Part shown: positions 45,060 to 55,740 of the stretch, piece by piece
Numbering within the stretch: position 1 is the stretch's first letter
Layout of the letters: the number at the start of each line of letters is the position of its first letter
From: Phytophthora sp. 'mugwort'
Taxonomy: Eukaryota; Oomycota; Peronosporomycetes; Peronosporales; Peronosporaceae
Assembly: GCA_033558025.1 (NCBI GenBank)
Contig: JAUCEF010000002.1
Span: 3,038,001-3,102,000 of the forward strand
Length of the DNA: 64,000 bases
Reading direction: 5' to 3'
Position numbers and translations under genes: made by a program
The notes under the pieces: model-generated
Told to the model about the DNA's origin: nothing
The model's input: the letters and a program-made list of their open reading frames with translations, nothing else
The model's database searches: none

Positions 45060-47336
45060 TGAATGCCTCGACATCTGCACCTTCGACACGACCTCCTCGA
45101 GGACAACTTGTGGTGTGGGCAAGTCTCGGACGTCCCAACGTCGATCCCAAGTCCGATCAGCTTTCACCTTCGCCATGCGAAAGCGAAGGCGTCGCAGCAC
45201 GAGCCAATCTAGCCGATGAGGCGACCGCAGTAACGCATCTACGGGGTAGCTGGCGTGGCGAATCCAAGCCTCCAACTCACCCTTGTAGGACTGTCGGGCG
45301 AGGGCCGTATCCAACACCTCGTTGAGTGTCACCTCCTTGCCTTGCTCTTTCTGTTTCTGGTGCATCCGGTCGACACGCTCGTTTAAATGCTGATCGTAAT
45401 ACCGATTACTCTCCGTCGCAATGTGAGCCCACAAGCTCCTCGTCAAAAAGAAAAACAACAAAGACTAAGGCGAGGTGGCACGTTCCAGCACCTCTGTGGA
45501 CCCATACTCCCCATCGTAAATATCTGGATACTCGGTATCATCTGGAAACGTTTCTGGATCGAAAGTTGTCATATACAACATAAACGTCAGTATCACATGA
45601 TGTATATCATACATTCAACTATTGTCACATACCGAGCTTCCAGCCATTCGCTCGCATCTGTTTCAAAGCGTTAGATATCCTGTGCCAGCGACCACCTCTT
45701 CTTCGCCCGTGAGAAGATCCCAATTCGAAGTCGGTTTACTCCAGTCTCGGGGCAACTTCTCCACAGCGTCCTTCAACCGTTCGGTAGCCATCTCTTGGCC
45801 TCGTTCTTCATTCGCCGAGCGACGATTGTCACTCCATCCAGACTGCTCTCATCCAACGCGTTGCTGTCATTTTCTTCCTCCTCTTCGACTTCTTGGAGCT
45901 TCTCATCTTCCTCTTCGCCAGCAGCAACGTCGTCGACGTCTTGGATGAAGTACCAGCTCTCTGAGTTGGAGCTGCCACCTTCGACGTCAGAGTCCATATT
46001 AACCGACGCACTCACCGCGCCATGTAGACTCGCCGATGCATCTGCGAAGTCCCCGGAACTAGGCGAATCAGGTACATTAAGGACAAGTGCGCTATAATAC
46101 ACTTGAATTGGTTATACAACGTGTGTGAGGTATAGAACGTTGTACGACACACCATGTAAAAAAGCAAGTACACCTAGTTGCCGTATTTCTCGTTTGCCCT
46201 GATGATTCAGGCGCCGACGAAGCATCCAACGATGCCGCAGCCGATCCCATTGTCACAACAGGCCCCTCCAACAAATCTTCAGTCGCCAGAACAGGTGCCT
46301 CCAGAACGAGTGCCCTACAAGTGCACATGTGTTTGAAATACAACGTGTGATATAATTAGCATGTTGTATAATACAAAATGAACAATTATGACTTACCTCG
46401 CAGTGGCTCGCGTCTACAGCGACGATACCGGCCCCGTCGAAGCTTTCGTTGGCACTACAAGCACTTCTGAATCCGACGAAGGGCTTAACACAATACAAAA
46501 TAATGTCAATTCAATTAATAACATATCATAAAACAGTGTCGGAGATGATGATACCTCACTCGCGTTGTCTGCGTCGACAGCTACATCATGCAGACTCATC
46601 TTCCGCTTCTTGAGCTTACCCGTCGATGGCGCGATCGCCTTCTCGCCCTTCTTGCCCATCTTCTTCGTCGAGTCTGTCTTCTTCGTCGCCAACAGCGCCG
46701 CAGCCGTCTACTTCTTCTCCTCGAGTCGGTCAAGTGCTGCAACACGCGCTTGAGAATCTCTTATCTCTTCCTTCTCCAACAGCAGACGCTCCTTCTTCCG
46801 TGATAGCGCCTTCTTCGTAGTCTGACAGGCGGCAAGCGAAACATCCACGGCCTCTTGCGACGCCTTCGCTTCTCTCACCGCTGCCGCCTTCTCTTTCAAA
46901 GTTAATGGCTTCATCGGACCCCCCCCCCCACTTTCTTGCGTGCTGTCGAGGTCGAGCGCTTACCTTCGCTCGACCTTTTTTTGCCGCCTTGTGGCTGATC
47001 ACCACCTTCCTCAGCCCCCACGCCTTCCTTCATCATCTTCATCGCTGCCAGATACACCAACGCCTTGACCATCGGTGGTCGCAGTGGTTGTGCAGCAGCT
47101 CGGGGCCACGCTAACAGGTGCATCTGTAGCTGCTTGCGAACGAGATAGCGACGGTGTTCAGCGACGAACCGCTGGCCGTCCTCCGCGAAGCACCCCTCCA
47201 AGCGCGCGATGAACGAGTCGGACTCGCGCCGCGTTTCCCGGTGCCCTCCCACCGCTTGCTTGGTTCTCCGTCCTTTTCGCAAATGACTGTGAAATTCCCA
47301 GTCATTTGGGAAACGACAATCGCCGTCAGCCATCAA
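45060..47336 (-). pseudogene. piggyBac-type transposase, N-terminal half only
   Basis: On the minus strand a basic, coiled-coil N-terminus (from 47336: RRYLVRKQLQMHLLAWPRAA) runs into a G-homopolymer frameshift at about 46921, then KKMGKKGEKAIAPSTGKLKK, an acidic region and finally the family's N-terminal signature (FLTRSLWAHIATESNRYYDQ with NERVDRMHQKQKEQGK, 45455-45340). Short introns with GT-AG ends can be placed near 46330-46410, 46095-46180 and 45550-45635. The DDE core is absent because the plus-strand gypsy remnant begins at about 45030. It is a truncated second piggyBac lineage, not a copy of the element at 19-22 kb. Confidence 0.6.
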
Positions 47337-47870
47337 TTAAATGTGTGGGTGGGAAATTACTGTACTTTTTAAACCGGTTGATGCACATCCCTTGCCTTTT
47401 TATAACGTTTTCACCTTCGCCTTGAGCAAAACTGCAGAAATAGTGCGAAAAAGCATGTCGTCTTTAGCAACATGCGTGAAAAAGGTGCAAATGGCGACGT
47501 TGTAATATACAGCCTTGAGTGTTGGGGTTTAACTTTAGGCTGGTGATACCGCCCATGTTTTTTTTAAGTAGGGTTAGGCGAAAACAAACATGTCAAATGC
47601 CCATGATTCGGCGAAACATGCGCAAACTTGGGAATAAATGACGGGTAAAATTACAAAGACACCATTATATATGAGTGGCGGAAGAAGATAACCTCGCGTA
47701 GATCATATGCTGAACTACCTTCTTGACTTGAATTGCGACCGACACACAAGTCAAAATCATGGGCAAAACATGTATCGGGGCAGGTGTCGATCAAAAAATG
47801 GGAAACATGGCAAACCGAAAAACTATCACGTATTGTGGCACTTAGCAAAACTGGACCAGGCTCACTGCTC
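47337..47870. other. Non-coding region upstream of piggyBac remnant
   Basis: No gene. Several AAACATG motifs occur, as in the neighbouring MULE. Confidence 0.4.
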
Positions 47871-47879
47871 TTCAATCTC

Positions 47880-48990
47880 GCTGCTATCGCTGAATTTCAC
47901 CACCACCAACCCGTCCGCAAGATGTCCCAATGTCGCCGTAATAGACCACTCTTCGTGTAATCATTGCCTGTCTCTTTATCAACTCATCACAAGAAGAACA
48001 CGCAGACAAACTAGCCGCAATTGTCGCTGTCTTTCTGGATTGGGCTTTGTCCGACATGATCTGATGTTCGCTAAAAAAAAAAAAACGCTTGGCCAATTCC
48101 TGTGCCACCGCCTCAAGTAAGTTGTAATTCGCCCGCTTGTTCATGCTATCGTAGCAGCATATCACCCTTGTCGTCTTGTGAATCACCAGGCACGTCCAGC
48201 GGTTCGCATTGATATTCTGAGGCATGAAAATCAGGTCTTCAGTTGCCGCCGATACATACACTCAGTGTTGCGGGAGAAATGCGCTTGCCTTTTCTTCCGA
48301 GGGTCGGGCGTCTTCAAGGCTGGCAAGAAAATGGTCCTATTGTTCTTGTATTGAGACGTCAGTGTCAAACCAAATACGTGAATCAAGTTGTCATTGAACC
48401 AGGTTCGACTGCGTGCACAGTAGATGTGACTCTATTCCAATTCAAACCCTTCGCCATAACCCACGAGTCTCTCACCAGACCACGTACTTATCAGTCAATC
48501 GACACGCTCAGCTGCTCCTTCATCAGCAAACTTTGTGTCCACGTGTGTCATGAGCCACGTAAATCACTGCATCCATTTGCCGCATCTATCAGTCATCTTC
48601 CATACGTACTGCATTGCCATGAACTGCGTTGCGTAAACTCACCCACACCGTCGACTTCAACGACCCTGCAATCATCGCTTGGGTCGGCAGGGGTGGACAG
48701 GTCCATAGATAGTATCACCAACGGAGCTGCGCGTTCCATCATGTGCAGCGCATTCACGACGACGGACTCCGGGAGCTTACACGACGCGCACACATACTTA
48801 GGGATGTGTTTTTGCGATGTTCATCGTTTTGGCTTTGCGTCCACGATATCGCTCTTCCAAAGTCTTCAAAAATGATGACAGCTCTTTCAGCGGTGGTTTG
48901 CCGCTTTTAGGTACTCCTCTATCTTCACGACATCCTCCCCGCGTATGCAATCCTGAGCTTCGCGCCGTTATTGTACTCTTTCGGCTCTTC
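47880..48990 (-). pseudogene. Ulp1-like C48 cysteine peptidase domain
   Basis: SUMO-protease fold domains of this type ride on MULEs in plants. RIFMPQNI-type strand and core read IFMPQNINANRWTCLVIHKT, then CCYDSMNKRANYNLLEAVAQ at 48230-48090. The catalytic His position (N-H-W in active members) is Arg here. The catalytic Cys block SPIQKDSDNCG is present in another frame, with the Cys codon at 48017-48019, and is followed at once by TAG. Upstream, PPLKELSSFLKTLEERYRGR (about 48900-48840) leads in. The Arg substitution, frameshift and stop indicate an inactive relic. Confidence 0.7.
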
Positions 48991-49236
48991 CCTCACCTTC
49001 GCCTGATCAGCAGCTCTGTTTTTCGTTGCCCCACGCGCTTGGCTCGAGGGTTGAAGGGCCCAAGTTCTAACATAGACTTGGTCTTCTCAACTTTCGGTGG
49101 ACTGAACAGAGGCGCGCTTCTTCTTCTGACTACCCCTACGCTACTTCTTTTGATTTAACCAAATATTTCACAACACGAGCTGTTAGAAAATAAAAATATT
49201 TAGAAAATATTTCTGTGCATATTCCTTTTCCTCCGG

Positions 49237-52143
49237 CTAATCTGCATTCACAGCTTCCACAGTTTGAGTCGGTGCAGCTAGTGTTGGCGTTAGCGCGTCT
49301 TCTGGCACTAAAGGTTGCTCGCCGGTATTGACCCAATCAGTCACTGCAATGTCGTCTTGCCTCAGCTTGCCCCACCACGCCTCTAGTCCATCGAGGGCTG
49401 CTTGGAACTTGGCCTCTGGGAGCTCTGTCATCTCAGACGTGATGCCACTGAAGACGTTCTGCGCACTCTTGTACTTGTCATGTTCCGTCATCTGCTTCTT
49501 GCGCTTCGCTTCATCACACCCCGTACTGATACGGATCGGAACATTGACCTCGATCAGTCTTCATCGAAAGTTCCCACATGTAGCCAACTGAACAAGGCAA
49601 AGCATGAACAGACATGGAGAAAACATGGAAATTCATGGATCATACATAACAAAACATGGCAAAGCATGAACAGACATGGAGAAAACATGGAAATTCATGG
49701 ATCATACATAACAAAACATGGCCAGCATTATGAATGCAAGGGTGTAAACATGGTAAAACATGGACAAATGTGTCTTACCGTTCGGGTATCGAGGCGTACA
49801 GGATCGCTAGCATACCTGCAACGTGCTTGCGATACATTAAGGCGTGACGGCAAGACAGGTGGTATGGTTTTAGAGAACTCGCATGTGCATGTCCAATTGA
49901 ACTTGTCCACACGATGAGAGCAGCCATCTCGGCGCATCACGACAAACAGCTCTTCGCCGTCCACTGCGTAGCTACCAATTGGGATTGGGTCGACAGCGGA
50001 CTTATACTCAGGCAGGAAAAATATCTGCAATCCTCTCGCTCATCATTCCAAGCAACTGATTCATTTCAACGTCGAAGGTGATGTTGCGCGGCGTCCGTGG
50101 TTTTATCACATGCGCGATATACTCGTCTTCTCGACGTTGTTGGTATCTGATGACAGTTCCAAACAATATTTCATCGATATCGCGCTGTCGCAGTCAGCCA
50201 GCATCTTACCGAATAAGGAGGCGGTTGTTGGTATTGTTACGTAAATGGGGCAGATTCATTAGGTGTAGCGTCACCCACATCTCCGTGCAAGCCGTCCAGT
50301 CTGTGTCGAAATAGTTCCACAGCGCGTCACGCTCACCACGACACGCCGAACGCTTGAGCCCATCTGCATGATGCTGAAGTTCCTCCTTCGCCTTTGCGTA
50401 TACCATATTCGCAACGCAGAAATCCATCTGCTTCAGAACACTGCGTGGGTATTACCGTAGCGTTGTCGTTGCAAATCGCCCCGCGGAGCCACTTAATCAC
50501 GTGGAAACGAAACGGCAAAATCCGAGCATCAGGAAATCTCCGCTTCAAGACGTCAATCCCGTTGAGATCCTTGGTCCGCATGATAACCTTTGTTTTCTGC
50601 CATCCATTCACCGACTGAAAGTGCTCAACAGTCTTCACTATGTGCCAGTCGGCATTTCGTTCGATAACGGAGTGCTGGACTGCTTGACCATTGCCGAACG
50701 GATCCATATTCATGAGCGTACAGAGTTAATAGTTGTATTTGAACAGACATTTCAGCACAAAAACGTAGATGAAACATTGGGGCACATAAACAAACATGGT
50801 TAGACTATGAAAACATGCCAAAATATGGAGAAACATAGCACCTACCTGTTGGTGTTGTGGGTGCAATCGACGAGCAACAGCTCCGAGAATCTCGCGTACC
50901 ACTTCCGCAGTGCGCTGCGTACTGATCGAAACCACAGCCGTCTGTCCTCGACTGCCCTCACTACAGAAGCAACGTTACCATTCGTGGCCATGTTAAAGTT
51001 CACGAGCATATCGGCTACCTGATCTTCATCAATTAGCGGACTGTCTGTCAGACAAAAGCAGAAACAACATTAGATTCACAGTCAAAATTGGACTAGCAAT
51101 CTTTGCACATAACCGACTTCTTGATCTTGGCTAACAAGTTGTACACATCCTGAATCTCGCCGCCGTGCGGAGTCTTCTCTCGAATATGATTGTATATAAT
51201 GGGCTTGCTCCTGCTTGCAACCATCAACTCAGGTCGCACATGATCGGCGAATCGGCCTGCAAACGACGCACGGAAGGGTACGAATCGTAGATCGGCTTTT
51301 CAACAGGATGATTGCGCCCATAGAAAACAAGTTGTACTTGGATGCACTACTTGCCACTCTTCCGACGCTCCAGTTGTACAACGAAGCGCATCTTACACCC
51401 CGTCACATTGACATCTTGACGCGGACGCTGTCCTTTAGATCGAATGCGTTGTTTCCATCCATCAGTGCAGATGTACACACGTTTGAATGGATTCAGCTTT
51501 TCAGGAACGAGAGGTAGCGCAGACAGCGTTTCCCAGCGTATCGTTTCATCCTTCTGATCTGAAGATTGCACAGGCGTACGTTCAGTGTCTCGGAAACTGC
51601 CAAGACAATCCAGTTTTCTCTCTGGTGCTCTTCGAGATATTCCTCGAACCTTCTTCAGCTTTTGTGGTAGCGCTTTAGCTCGGCCACAAAATAAGTCGAT
51701 CAGCACAGTCTGAAAAGCTCGATTGCGCATTGTTGACGTATTCCTCGACGCAATTGTACTTGCAGTGCTTTCGTCGCCACTTTCTGTCCACAAACTGTCG
51801 TCACTGTCAGAATTGGCTCCGTGCTGCCCAACACTTGCTTCTTGTTCGCACTCAACACCTTTTCTTCTCTTTCTCTTTCAGCCTCATCACGGGGAGATGC
51901 CTCGTCACAACTCAGTGCACCAGTAACTTGCACAGGGGCAATCCCATCACTATCCGAATCGCCACTGGCTGCGCTCATTAGATCGCCTTCGTCACCGCCC
52001 TCATTGTTGCTCGCAAGTATCTCTGCTTCCTGATCCTTCTCTCTCTTCATGGCGCACAGGATGGGTCCTGTCTTGTTTGTACGAGCCAGGTTTGCATGGT
52101 CAGCTGTGAATGCATAGCAAACCACGGTAGAAAATATGGGCAA
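49237..52143 (-). pseudogene. MULE transposase, frame-broken
   Basis: The N-terminal region has an acidic segment and a FAR1/FLYWCH-like part: LNPFKRVYICTDGWKQRIRS and VNVTGCKMRFVVQLERRKSG (51510-51350). The DDE core reads TKVIMRTKDLNGIDVLKRRF with PDARILPFRFHVIKWLRG (50600-50480), the usual MULE signature around the second Asp. CRGERDALWNYFDTDWTACTE follows at about 50330, then a SWIM-type motif (DKFNWTCTCEFS, about 49900). The C-terminal segment at 49491-49237 reads FQAALDGLEAWWGKLRQDD. Several frame changes and a 62-bp tandem duplication interrupt it, so it is inactive. Confidence 0.75.
49596..49719. repeat. 62-bp tandem duplication
   Basis: Two adjacent copies (49596-49657 and 49658-49719), essentially identical, each starting GGCAAAGCATGAACAGACAT and containing three or four CATGG motifs. 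Confidence 0.9.
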
Positions 52144-52530
52144 ACAATGGTGAAACCATAGTCAGAAAACCTGGCAGAAGCACGTCAAAACATGTGAATG
52201 GGTCTGCATGTACACGTACACTTGCACCAGCAGAAGGGGTCACGGGGAAGCGGACTCGATCATAGTGAAAGCGGAAGCGATCACAAGGATTCAAAAGCAA
52301 CCGCGGGGTACTGACTGGACATACGCAAGCACAAACATAAGCACGAACAAAGCAAGGTTAGGCTGACAGAAATTACCACCTTCGTGCAGCGTCAAGCGTA
52401 CCTTTCGCTCTCCTCCAGCATGCGTTCCCTCCCACCAGTTCCGCGCTAGGAGCAGCTCAGGTTCAATGCGTGAAGCGGGGCTCTATGCTGCACCAGCGCG
52501 GCGACACAAGACCTTCTCTGCGTCGACGGT

Positions 52531-52551
52531 GGGGGGGGGGGGGGGGGGGGG
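52531..52551. repeat. G(21) homopolymer
   Basis: Uninterrupted run of 21 G after GGT. The true length may differ because such runs are error-prone. Confidence 0.8.
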
Positions 52552-53520
52552 CTAGGGTGCATCGGGGTACTGGCGAGGGAGAGACGCTTGTGCGAGCGAT
52601 CATGAAGCGCTCCGGGCTGGCAGGGCTCACGGGACAACAGAAAGGAGGGAGTGATGGGGGAGGGGGAGGGAGCTTCTCGCCTGAGCGACGCGTGCGGAAA
52701 TGGGTGGCGCCAAGATTTTGCAAAATAAAAGTACCAATAAAAATCATAAATTCCAAAATGGACAACCATGTTTCAAAAACAGACATGGGCGAGTAAACAT
52801 CGGCGGCAGGTTTTCCGTTACCTTTACCGACATTTTTCTGTTGTAACGGCCGCTTTGTTATAAGTTCCGCGGTAGTTAAGCCAACCAGACCACTCTTAAC
52901 TGGATAGTGCAACTATTTCCTGTTATAAGGGCAGAGCTTGAGGTTAAGTAGAACAACTAAAAGCTAGCATGAATTGATTGGTAGCAAGTTGCAAACATAG
53001 CTGCCAGGACACTACATATAGAAAAAGCCAACCTGCGATCGCGAATGCGCCGACCCCGGCAAGGATGTCTGGGTCGGACGCGTAAGCTACACGCTAGTAA
53101 TATACAGCAAACGCAGCGGATAGTTTGTATGACGCCGAGGCCATGCATCTACCTCGGCATATATTGAAACGCATGCCCTAGTACTGCAGTCGTTGTCGAG
53201 CGGTAACCATGCCGCCTGTGTGATAATTCATATAGTAAAATCATGTACGAGAGATACACCAATGAAATTAACCAGAGCGCCGAGTTGTAGTACTTACCGC
53301 CTCGCGTGCCGGATCCCGTCCGTGCCCTCACGCGCATTTGCGGCGCTGTCACAACGGAGAGTCCCCAAGCGGCTCTCCTGGGCCCGCATAAAAAAACGCA
53401 AGACAGTTAACATGCATATAAGTACGATGCATTTGAGTGTTCGACCTCAGGTTTAGAAACCTAGCCCCAGATGCACATTGGGTTGCCGTTATAACAGGAA
53501 GACGTCGGTACCAAATAAGA

Positions 53521-53646
53521 GATATCATAACGCGCGGAGATATCATAAACCACACAGTAAATTGGCCAATCAGGACGCGCTGACGAAATAGCATTGAAGA
53601 CGAGATATCATAACGCCCGCTGACCCAACGCGCGATATCATAACGC
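53521..53646. repeat. Four GATATCATAA motifs
   Basis: Starts at 53521, 53539, 53604 and 53634. Three continue as CGC and one as ACC. Spacings are 18, 65 and 30 bp. Confidence 0.8.
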
Positions 53647-53859
53647 ACCATACAGTGATAGCCAACCATTCTGGTGGCATCTTCCAATAACACTCAATTT
53701 CATTGCCAAAACTGGCTCGAACAGGACGCACCTGACTGTCTGGAGGCGGCTCTAGTCCGCGGCAATATAAGCCGTGGCCGTTACCTACGAGCTCAAGCTA
53801 CGAGTTATCCAGTTCCTTGACGAGAAGCCCATGGCCGCCGCCATCGCTCAATTTTTTTC

Positions 53860-55087
53860 TTGGCCTCCCCCCCCAACAAAGTTAATGACAAGAGGCGGCT
53901 TTGCTACTCGTGGAAGGAGGCCAGGAACATGATTGAGGCAAAGTGCAGTGGCGGCGCGCAGCTTCACTGTCGAGACAGGAGATCCGGCGAGGGCACGACG
54001 TTGACGCCCGCGGCGGAAGAGCAGCCCGTCTGCTGGGTGAACGAGGTACGCGTTCATGGCGTCCCAGTAAGGGGGTTCATGCTGCGGCTCCAAGCCCAGG
54101 AGCTCTACGAAACCTGCCGCCGCTCGCCTTGGCTCTCTACGGCTTCATGGACATGGCGCAAACACTTCCTCCGCCGTCACCGACTATCCATTCGACGGCG
54201 CACACGGGAGGGTCAGCAGACGCCCGAGGACGCGGCCAAGCTGCTGTTGCGTTTGGCAAGCAGGTGCGCGACAAGATGACAGTTTTGGGCGTCACAAAGG
54301 TCTTTAACGCTGACCAAACCGGTACGTTGCTCACTTAATCTGATATTTGTATATGCTGCCGTCTAATCTATGACTGATCTTTAGCGGTGAACTACGAGTA
54401 CGTTCCGGCGACCACAGTGGCCGCTAGAGGTGCGAAGCCCGTCTGGGTGAAGTGCGCGGTCAACACGAAAGAGCACGTCACTGTGATGCTTCTTGGGAAC
54501 AGTGAAGGCAACAAGCTTGACCCCTTCATCGTCTTCAAGACGCGGGATCCACCAGGGCAGAGATGGCTGTCGAGAATGCGGCCGTGCGACACGGCTTTGG
54601 TCGCCATATCTGGGGTGAACAGGGACCGCTTCAGGACGGGGTGCAGCTGCATGGTAACACGGCTGGTGGTGGAACAGCGAGCTGTCTATTCAGTTCCTGT
54701 ATTATCACTTCGGGAGCGTGCAAACATGCACGAACCTGGACTCTTACTCTGGGACGACTTCTCGGGCCACTGGCGCGAGGACGTCATCATCTTTTCTCGC
54801 CTTCTCAACGTCGAGCTCATGCGCGTCCCACCTGGCTACACTTACACATGTCAGCCCGCCGATATCGTATGGAACCGGCCGCTCAAAGATTACTGCGCAA
54901 GCAATGGGTCGACTTCCTCCTCGCTCAGGTTCGTGCTGCTGGACCCGGCATCGCGTTCAAAATGGTGCCACCAACGCGCGCTGAAGTCATCCGCTGGGTC
55001 AAGAGCGCGTGGGCGACGCTGTCAGTGTTGACAATCATCGATGGCTTCAGGAAGGCACAGCAGCTCCTTCGTTCCGGGCCCACATAG
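53860..55087 (+). pseudogene. Second pogo/Tigger-like DDE transposase
   Basis: The DNA-binding region reads VNEVRVHGVPVRGFMLRLQA and WTWRKHFLRRHRLSIRRRTR. The first catalytic Asp is in VTKVFNADQTG just before an intron at 54322-54384 (GTACGT...TTTAG), and the frame resumes as VNYEYVPATTVAARG. The second Asp is in LLLWDDFSGHWREDV and the third in TCQPADIVWNRPLK. Frame changes near 54240, 54555, 54690 and 54890 move the reading between frames, the last to RKQWVDFLLAQVRAAGPGIA. Sequence differs clearly from the copy at 27 kb, so it is another lineage. Dead in this copy. Confidence 0.8.
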
Positions 55088-55297
55088 TCAGAATCCCCAG
55101 GCGTACTGTTGAAGCGCGTCAGCTAGACTGGAGCTCCCTCGTGCAGCTCCTTCGTGCAGCTCCTTCGTGCAGGCGCCATTCCAGCGGACTCGGTCGACGC
55201 AGCGAAGGACATCGACGTTGTGCGCGGGGAAGAAGACGACGAGCCAATGCTGGAGGCGGAGGTGCAGATAGATGTCGTAATCAGGAGCTGGAAATAA

Positions 55298-55359
55298 ATC
55301 ACCGGGTGGAATCGAACCCCCTTCCCCCTTTCGGGCCTTTTCCGTTTAGCTACGGTGAT
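55298..55359 (-). tRNA. tRNA-like sequence with A and B boxes (tRNA relic or SINE head)
   Basis: On the minus strand ATCACCG and CGGTGAT form a perfect 7-bp acceptor stem around a 62-nt sequence. TAGCTAAACGG fits the A box TRGCNNANNGG and GGTTCGATTCC fits the B box. It is about 10 nt shorter than a tRNA, and no clean anticodon arm forms, so it is more likely a degenerate tRNA or the head of a tRNA-derived SINE than a working gene. Confidence 0.5.
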
Positions 55360-55740
55360 ACGTCTTGTGCGCCACCTACAGGAACACAACACAGGTAGTC
55401 AGCAGCTGAGGAGCGAGCGGTGGAGCGAGATGCGGCAGCGTACCTTGTCTATGCGGGCGGGGAATAAGCTTCTTGACGCGGTGAATCCAGCACTGACAGT
55501 GAGTGGCAAGCGTCGGTGGGCGCGTGTTCAAACGCCTGCGCCAATCAGTGGCGGTGTCCTACGCGGGACACGATTGGACAAATGTGCTAGTGCAGATGTC
55601 CCGTCGTGTGTAATTTTCTGAACCACAACCGCGCTGCAGATCAGGTGCGCATTATGATATCTCTTATTCGGTATGCAAGATGTCTTATAAATAATGTGGT
55701 TTACATGAAGGCACACAGAAGATCACCAGCCAACAGAACG

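Larger units (their letters stand above)
47880..52143 (-). mobile_element. MULE (Mutator-like element) with Ulp1-type peptidase
   Basis: Minus-strand order: FAR1-like DNA-binding region, MULE transposase core, SWIM finger, C-terminal region, C48 peptidase. Coding segments are separated by non-coding stretches rich in CATGTTT, which could be introns or insertions. No terminal inverted repeats were found by eye, so the ends are approximate. Confidence 0.7.
52150..53855. other. Repeat-rich non-coding region
   Basis: Contains a G(21) run at 52531-52551, an inverted pair TTCCTGTTATAAGGGCA (near 52917) and GCCGTTATAACAGGAA (near 53485), and four GATATCATAA motifs at 53521-53646. No gene recognised. 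Confidence 0.5.

Noticed and set aside
55606..55740. Upstream in-frame ATG of the kelch gene
   Set aside because: The conserved MGKK start is at 55741; the upstream part resembles untranslated leader.
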